Shown piece by piece: positions 58,717 through 64,000 of a DNA stretch of 64,000 nucleotides. Location: positions 1 through 64,000 of the forward strand of contig JADJVK010000016.1 in NCBI GenBank assembly GCA_016710625.1, given 5' to 3'. The notes under the pieces were generated by a model. It was not told the origin of the DNA. It saw only the letters and a program-made list of their open reading frames with translations, and did not search any database. Source of the stretch: Saprospiraceae bacterium. GTDB lineage: Bacteria > Bacteroidota > Bacteroidia > Chitinophagales > Saprospiraceae. A program made the translations under genes and the position numbers. Numbering within the stretch: the first letter of the stretch is position 1; every line of letters starts with the position of its first letter.

Positions 58717-61272
58717 ATGAATAACGATAAAATGAAAGTATTTGATTTGGATCATAGTATTCATGAAATCAAACATTACCTCCCAAGTCAAATGACTTTG
58801 AAGGATTTTGTGCATCACAATACTTTACATCCCTTTCAAAATGAAAAATTTTATGAAGGAATTTTTCGTGCTTCGAAAATATTTGGATATAAAGTTACAC
58901 TCCAATTAAATGATTATAGGAGGCTTTTCAAACTGAACAGAATCAAAAGAAATGTAATTGAAAGAGTCATCATCAATAGAAAAGGTAGTGCAAATCTAGA
59001 ATACTGGTTAAATAATGTACTCACCAAATCATATGATGAAAATAAAAATCCAAGAATCGGGAAGCTTCGTGATAACTGGAAAAGAGTTTATAAAATAGAC
59101 ATTGACTTATTAGTTCACCCATTACTTTACAGAATTCTTTGTGCTTATTTGGATCAAGGAATATCTCTTTGGAACTTTCCTGATTCAGATAAAGGCTTTT
59201 TGGAAATTATCAGGTCTATGGAAAAAAATAGTGCTGCCAGTTTCTTCAGAACCAATAAAGTACGTCAATTATTGTTTGATACAAATGTTACAATTGAACG
59301 TTTATTGTCAAGAATAGTTGGTGATGAAAATTATTATGAGCAATATTTGTTCGACTTGTGTTTTAGTCATAGAGGCTGGTGTGGAATGGTCTCTGTTATA
59401 GAAGATAATCCAAATGCCCTATTAATTAAAAAGTCGATAACGCTTAAAGAGTTAATTCATTTTGAGTTGTTGATGGAATTAGACATGTTGGATTTGGAGT
59501 TGGGAAAAGATTGGAAACCTTTGGCAGAAAACAAAATTGAACCACATATCGATATTCTTGCACCAACTGAGCTTACTGAATTAGATATTGTCTTGAAAAT
59601 ATGGCAAGATGCATTCGAATGGAGCTATTACGATGATGTGTTTAGTGGTATAAATGCCAATATATCCAAGCCAAAAGCAATCGATCAAAAAAGTAAATTT
59701 CAAGCCGTTTTTTGTATCGATGAAAGAGAATGTTCCATCAGAAGACATATTGAATATGTTGCTCCCGAATGTAAAACATTGGGGGCACCTGGTTTCTTTG
59801 GTGTAGAATTTTATTTTAAGCAACAAGGTGCTAAATTTATTGACAAATTATGTCCAGCTCCTGTTACTCCAAAATTTTTAATCAAAGAATATGATGTTGA
59901 AGAGCATCGTCATGAAGATGTGATTTTTTCTGAAAATTCTCACAAAATGGTGAAAGGATTTTTTGCAACTTTTGCTTTAGGGTTTCTTTCCTTAATCAAA
60001 ATGTTTCAAACTACATTCAGACCAAAAATGAGTCCTTCCATCTCTGATGCATTTTCACATATGGATAAATATGGGAAATTAACCGTTGAAAATCAGAACT
60101 TAACGGACATCGAAGATGGATTACAAGTTGGTTTCACGGTGGATGAAATGACCACTAGAGTTGAAAATTTTCTTAGAGGAATTGGCTTGGTGGACAAATT
60201 TTCAGATTTGGTGTATATCGTCTCTCATGGTAGTAGTAGTGCAAATAATCCACATCACGGAGCTCATGATTGTGGGGCTTGTAGTGGAAGACCCGGATGT
60301 GTAAATGCAAGAGTGTTTTGCATTATGGCGAATCATCCAAAAGTAAGAGCAAAACTAAGTTCCAATGGAATTCATATTCCTGATAGTACCATTTTTATTG
60401 CAGCAATGCACGATACAGCTAGTGATCTAATTGGCTATTATGATGATGAAAATTTGACTGGAGCACATTTGAAATTGCACAATGACGTAAAGGAAAATTT
60501 TGAAGCAGCTTTAGATTTGAATGCAAAAGAAAGATCTCGACGATTTGCTTCCATCAATACCTTACAAGATATTAAGAAAGTTAGAAAAGCAATAGAAGAT
60601 AGATCTGTTTCATTGTTCGAACCTCGTCCTGAGTTAGGACATGGAACCAACACCTTAGCCATCATTGGAAGAAGGTCCTTGACAAGAGGATTGTTTTTGG
60701 ATAGAAGAGCTTTCTTAAATTCTTATGATTATCGTACCGATTTAGAGGGTAAATATTTAGCTAATGTAATGGCTCCAATTGGGGTCGTTTGTGGTGGTAT
60801 CAATTTAGAATATTACTTTTCTAGAGTAGATAATCTCAAATTGGGCTGCGGAACCAAGTTGCCCCATAATGTGATGGGATTGGTTGGTGTAGCGAATAGT
60901 AGTGATGGGGATTTACGACCTGGTCTGCCTTGGCAAATGATTGAGCCCCATGATCCTGTTAGACTTTTAGTACTTGTAGAACATTTCCCAGAAGTGGTTC
61001 TAAAAGTGATTCAATCAAATCCAGCGATGTATGAATGGTACAAAAATGAATGGGTGCATATAGCAGCTTTTCATCCTGAAACAAAGCAATTTTACTATTT
61101 CAAAGATGAACAATTCTTGTCACATCATGCAGAACCATCTGATTTAGTGGCTGTTGAGAATGTACACCACATCTTTGAGGAAGCACCTGAAATGATTACT
61201 AATCATATCACTCATGCAACTTTTGAAAATTTACCTATTTATCAAATTGAAAATAATATAGAATGCAATTAG
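58717..61272 (+). CDS. dabA: DabA, DAB inorganic-carbon accumulation catalytic subunit (DUF2309)
   Basis: This 851-residue protein is the zinc subunit of the DAB complex, which couples CO2 hydration to ion flow through DabB so that bicarbonate builds up in the cytoplasm. The N-terminus shows YLPSQMTLKDFVHHNTLHPF. The zinc site is like that of beta-carbonic anhydrase and is complete: Cys333 and Asp335 in VFCIDEREC, His504 in YIVSHGSSS and Cys519 in GAHDCGACSGRPG. Spacing matches the characterised Halothiobacillus DabA (Cys351, Asp353, His524, Cys539). The C-terminal part has ELGHGTNTLAIIGRRSLTRG. The gene overlaps dabB by 10 bases. Its 5' neighbours are outer-membrane proteins. Confidence 0.96.
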   Translation: MNNDKMKVFDLDHSIHEIKHYLPSQMTLKDFVHHNTLHPFQNEKFYEGIFRASKIFGYKVTLQLNDYRRLFKLNRIKRNVIERVIINRKGSANLEYWLNNVLTKSYDENKNPRIGKLRDNWKRVYKIDIDLLVHPLLYRILCAYLDQGISLWNFPDSDKGFLEIIRSMEKNSAASFFRTNKVRQLLFDTNVTIERLLSRIVGDENYYEQYLFDLCFSHRGWCGMVSVIEDNPNALLIKKSITLKELIHFELLMELDMLDLELGKDWKPLAENKIEPHIDILAPTELTELDIVLKIWQDAFEWSYYDDVFSGINANISKPKAIDQKSKFQAVFCIDERECSIRRHIEYVAPECKTLGAPGFFGVEFYFKQQGAKFIDKLCPAPVTPKFLIKEYDVEEHRHEDVIFSENSHKMVKGFFATFALGFLSLIKMFQTTFRPKMSPSISDAFSHMDKYGKLTVENQNLTDIEDGLQVGFTVDEMTTRVENFLRGIGLVDKFSDLVYIVSHGSSSANNPHHGAHDCGACSGRPGCVNARVFCIMANHPKVRAKLSSNGIHIPDSTIFIAAMHDTASDLIGYYDDENLTGAHLKLHNDVKENFEAALDLNAKERSRRFASINTLQDIKKVRKAIEDRSVSLFEPRPELGHGTNTLAIIGRRSLTRGLFLDRRAFLNSYDYRTDLEGKYLANVMAPIGVVCGGINLEYYFSRVDNLKLGCGTKLPHNVMGLVGVANSSDGDLRPGLPWQMIEPHDPVRLLVLVEHFPEVVLKVIQSNPAMYEWYKNEWVHIAAFHPETKQFYYFKDEQFLSHHAEPSDLVAVENVHHIFEEAPEMITNHITHATFENLPIYQIENNIECN

Positions 61273-63131
61273 TAATTATCACCTTTTTCTTATTACCATT
61301 GCTAGGCTTTCTATTGAGTTTGGCATTCAAAAATCATCAAGAAAAACAAATCTCTGGAGTCGCTATTGCTACCTCAGGATTGCATATGATTTTTACGATA
61401 AGTTTTTTTATTTATTGGTTGACTCAAGGAAGTCCGACTATCAATATTCATTTATTGACCATTTACAAATCAGAGGAATTTAAATTTGGTTTTGATTTGT
61501 TTTATGATAAAGTATCTGCTGTATATTCTATTGTAACCTCCATTATTTTCTTTATTGTTAGTATTTTCAGCAAAACCTATATGCATAGAGAAAGTGGTTT
61601 CAAGCGGTTTTTTAATCACTATCTCTTATTTTATACTGGAATTAATTTATTGATTATTTCAGGGAATTTCGAGTTCTTATTCGTAGGTTGGGAAATTGTT
61701 GGAATAACTTCGTTCTTATTAATAGCATTTTATAGAGAAAGATATCTTCCTGTTCGAAATGCTATGAAAGTATTGTCCTTTTATCGACTCGGTGATGTTG
61801 CATTGGTAGGTGCTATTTGGTTTTGCCATCACTTATTCGAAACCAATATTACTTTTTTTGAATTAGGCGATACGCCACTTTTATATGATGCCACCCATCA
61901 TCATCCAATACAGGGAATTATTATTTCACTATTATTCATCCAAGCTACTGCTGTAAAATCTGCTCAACTACCCTATTCTAGTTGGTTGCCAAGAGCAATG
62001 GAAGGACCAACGGTTTCTAGTGCGGTATTTTATGGTTCTTTATCAGTGCATATTGGCGTTTTTCTTCTGTTAAGAACTTATCCTATTTGGGCAAATGTCG
62101 ATGCTGCAAAGTTTATTATCATTTTTGTTGGTCTAATTACAGCTACAATTAGCTCATTTATTGGGAAAGTGCAACCAACTGCAAAAACTCAAATTGCTTA
62201 TTCATCTATTTCTCAGATTGGTTTAATTTTTATCGAAATTGGTTTAGGTTGGCATACTTTAGCTTTGGTACATTTTGCTGCAAATGCATTTTTGAGAACA
62301 TACCAATTATTGGTATCTCCATCCATCATGAGCTATTTGATTCATGAGCAATTTTTCAAATACGATCCGAATAAAAAACAAGTATTTAGCTTTTTGCCAC
62401 CAAAATTATATAATACCTTATATATGCTTTCTGTGAAAGAATTCAATTTAGATTTTATTTGGTATCAATATATCTGGTTGAAATTCAAAAAGTTCGGAAA
62501 GTCGTTCCATTTCCTTAGAAGCAAGATTGCAGAAGTCACCTTTTTCATATTAATGCTAATTGGCGTATTATTTTATCTAATATTTCCAATTGATGGTATT
62601 CAAAAATATGAATTTGTTTCATGGATTTATAGTGCAATCGCCTTAATTCTCATTCTAATTGCTTGGACGGAAAGAGTTTCATCAGTACGGTCTTGGGTAT
62701 ATATCGCCATAAGTCAAGTATTTTTTATGCTCTCCATTGTTCAGCAACATAGTTTTGAATTGATTCATATTTTATTTTATTTAAGTGGTACATTAGGATC
62801 CTTTATTGTTGGTATTTGGTGTCTAAAAAGAGTTAAATCTGAAAATAATAATATTAGTTTAAACGAATTTCATGGTCATATTTATGAGCATCCAAAAATT
62901 GCATTGCTATTTTTATTGTGTGCTTTGACGATGATTGGATTCCCAATTTCTCCTACTTTCCTAGGTTTGGATATAATGTTTTCAGATATTGAACTTGAGC
63001 ATAGATTTTTATTGATTACCAGCTCTTTAACATTTATCTTTTTAGAATTGAGTGTTTTAAGAATTTATGCAAGAATTTTCCTAGGAATGCATTTAAAAAC
63101 TTATCATGAAGTAGCATTTAGAAACTCCTAA
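61263..63131 (+). CDS. dabB: DabB, NuoL-like cation-conducting membrane subunit
   Basis: This 622-residue polytopic protein belongs to the NuoL/MrpA-like proton-conducting family and is the membrane partner of DabA. It has about 14-16 membrane segments. Core proton-channel pieces are present: FEFLFVGWEIVGITSFLLIAF with the conserved Glu near residue 150, VGAIWFCHHLF, LPYSSWLPRAMEGPTVSSAVFYGSLSVHIGVF, and KTQIAYSSISQIGLI with the helix Lys. It lacks the long C-terminal lateral helix of true NuoL. Overlap with dabA (ATGCAATTAG) suggests translational coupling. It is the last gene of the unit. Confidence 0.93.
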   Translation: MQLVIITFFLLPLLGFLLSLAFKNHQEKQISGVAIATSGLHMIFTISFFIYWLTQGSPTINIHLLTIYKSEEFKFGFDLFYDKVSAVYSIVTSIIFFIVSIFSKTYMHRESGFKRFFNHYLLFYTGINLLIISGNFEFLFVGWEIVGITSFLLIAFYRERYLPVRNAMKVLSFYRLGDVALVGAIWFCHHLFETNITFFELGDTPLLYDATHHHPIQGIIISLLFIQATAVKSAQLPYSSWLPRAMEGPTVSSAVFYGSLSVHIGVFLLLRTYPIWANVDAAKFIIIFVGLITATISSFIGKVQPTAKTQIAYSSISQIGLIFIEIGLGWHTLALVHFAANAFLRTYQLLVSPSIMSYLIHEQFFKYDPNKKQVFSFLPPKLYNTLYMLSVKEFNLDFIWYQYIWLKFKKFGKSFHFLRSKIAEVTFFILMLIGVLFYLIFPIDGIQKYEFVSWIYSAIALILILIAWTERVSSVRSWVYIAISQVFFMLSIVQQHSFELIHILFYLSGTLGSFIVGIWCLKRVKSENNNISLNEFHGHIYEHPKIALLFLLCALTMIGFPISPTFLGLDIMFSDIELEHRFLLITSSLTFIFLELSVLRIYARIFLGMHLKTYHEVAFRNS

Positions 63132-63151
63132 TTATTTGATAATCAAATAAT
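63131..63151 (+). other. 21-bp palindrome at the end of dabB
   Basis: ATTATTTGAT and ATCAAATAAT are exact inverted repeats around one central A, starting at the last base of the dabB stop codon. It could be a binding site or an RNA hairpin; AT content makes the RNA stem weak. Confidence 0.45.
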
Positions 63152-63172
63152 TTAAAGTACCTTTATGAATCA

Positions 63173-63211
63173 CAAAAAATGCAGCTTGAATTATCAATCT
63201 GCATTTTTTTT
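63173..63211. terminator. Terminator after dabB
   Basis: AAAAAATGCAG and CTGCATTTTTT form an 11-bp stem with a 14-base loop and a following T-run. Confidence 0.8.
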
Positions 63212-63315
63212 CAACTTATCAATATCTAAATTAATTAAATATTGATTTTAATTTGTACATTAAATATGTAGTATTAAATTTACGTTTTAAATAACAATTA
63301 AATACTTATTTAGCT

Positions 63316-63996
63316 ATGAACAAATTAACACAAATTGGATTGTTTATTATCAGTTTAGCTCTTTTCAATATTGGCTGTGCTTCTTTAACTGGTTTTCAGG
63401 ATGGAAAAACAATTGGAAAAGAAAATGGGGAAGTAATGGCAAGTTTAAATTTTTCGCAAAGCCCTGATTTAGTAAAGTTAGATGATAATGCAGACACAAC
63501 AAATTCTATTCCTTTCTTAACATTCCCAAATATCGAAGTGAGTGGCAGATATGGTATAATCGATGAATTAGATATCAACTTAAAAGTAAATACGAATTTC
63601 AATGTTTCATTAGGTGCCAAATACCAATTCTTAGGAAATAAATCGTCAGAATTTGCTCTAGCTACTGGTATAGACATCGCTACCTTTGGTCTTATTGGAG
63701 GTTTATGGAATGTTCAAATCCCTGTTTATGGTAGTTATCATCCCAAAAACAATATTTCTGTATATGTAAGTCCAAGATATGTTTAACAATTCTCTCAGTT
63801 TGGAGGATTATCAGGTTGGAACTATTTAGGTGGTAATTTTGGTGCATTGTTTGGCAAAAAAAATAAATTTGGATTTGATGTAGGCTATTACAAAGTAGGT
63901 ACAAATACAACAGGCAGATTTGGAATGTTTACATTTGGAGTTGGTGGAAAATTTGCTTTTGGTAGCAATTTCCCTGAATATGAAACGAAGTACTAA
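63316..63996 (+). CDS. Outer-membrane lipoprotein-like barrel, in-frame stop at codon 157
   Basis: The reading frame runs from the ATG at 63316 to a final TAA at 63994-63996 (227 codons) but is interrupted by TAA at 63784-63786. Both sides clearly belong together: before it are SGRYGIIDELDINLKVNT, SLGAKYQFLG and ISVYVSPRYV, after it SGWNYLGGNFGALFG, FGFDVGYYKVG and FTFGVGGKFAFG, all barrel-like strands. The N-terminus has a lipobox (FNIGCAS), so a lipidated or signal-peptide-bearing outer-membrane protein is expected. Because nearby genes carry sequence errors, the stop may be one too; a true nonsense mutation cannot be excluded. The family is not recognised. Confidence 0.6.
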
Positions 63997-64000
63997 ACCA

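Noticed and set aside
58717..63131. Part of a complex I or Mrp antiporter operon
   Set aside because: The NuoL-like protein is next to DabA with an intact zinc site and no other nuo or mrp subunit is present, so DAB is the better reading.

Overview
The window is AT-rich (G+C by eye about one third) and comes from a Bacteroidota genome, most plausibly a Saprospiria or Chitinophagia-like lineage. The evidence is the number of secreted proteins ending in type IX secretion (T9SS) type A sorting domains, PKD and Ig-like repeats, DUF6624 and DUF2490 families, start codons without Shine-Dalgarno sequences, and TAnnTTTG (-7) promoter boxes typical of the Bacteroidota sigma factor. The genus cannot be fixed from the sequence alone.

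Layout. 1-12.2 kb is mostly housekeeping: a PhoD-like phosphatase, sucD, a DivIC/FtsB-like divisome protein, eno, DUF6624 proteins, and the str operon rpsL-rpsG-fusA with a recognisable promoter. 12.4-32.3 kb is one co-directional nine-gene block with almost no spacing: a PKD lipoprotein, two giant T9SS-exported Ig-repeat proteins (about 1825 and 1393 aa), two paralogous ~530-aa probable outer-membrane partners, a small lipoprotein, a periplasmic von Willebrand A-like protein resembling TssR, and a MacB/LolD-like ABC ATPase plus FtsX-like permease. 32.3-35 kb holds an ATPase, a dodecin, tRNA-Arg(TCT), a truncated GIY-YIG gene with short repeats, and carA. 35-42.3 kb has two tandem paralogous BNR/sortilin-like T9SS proteins. 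42.3-52.1 kb is mixed: TraB/GumN protein, nitrilase-like amidase, GH95-like glycosidase, GNAT, 3'-5' exonuclease, a T9SS protein, a 42-bp-period tandem repeat, and an UPF1-like helicase.

52.1-63.1 kb is an inorganic-carbon acquisition island: two SulP anion transporters, a beta-carbonic anhydrase, two outer-membrane proteins, and dabA-dabB, the energy-coupled DAB pair. DabA keeps all four expected zinc-site residues. SulP transporters and DAB would bring in or trap bicarbonate and the carbonic anhydrase would balance CO2 and bicarbonate. Each SulP gene follows a small secreted protein with its own promoter box.

Sequence quality. At least twenty single-base indels break otherwise intact reading frames, nearly all in short homopolymers, including one in the essential ribosomal gene rpsG. 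They are best read as uncorrected long-read errors, so frameshifted genes are listed at full repaired span and not as true pseudogenes.
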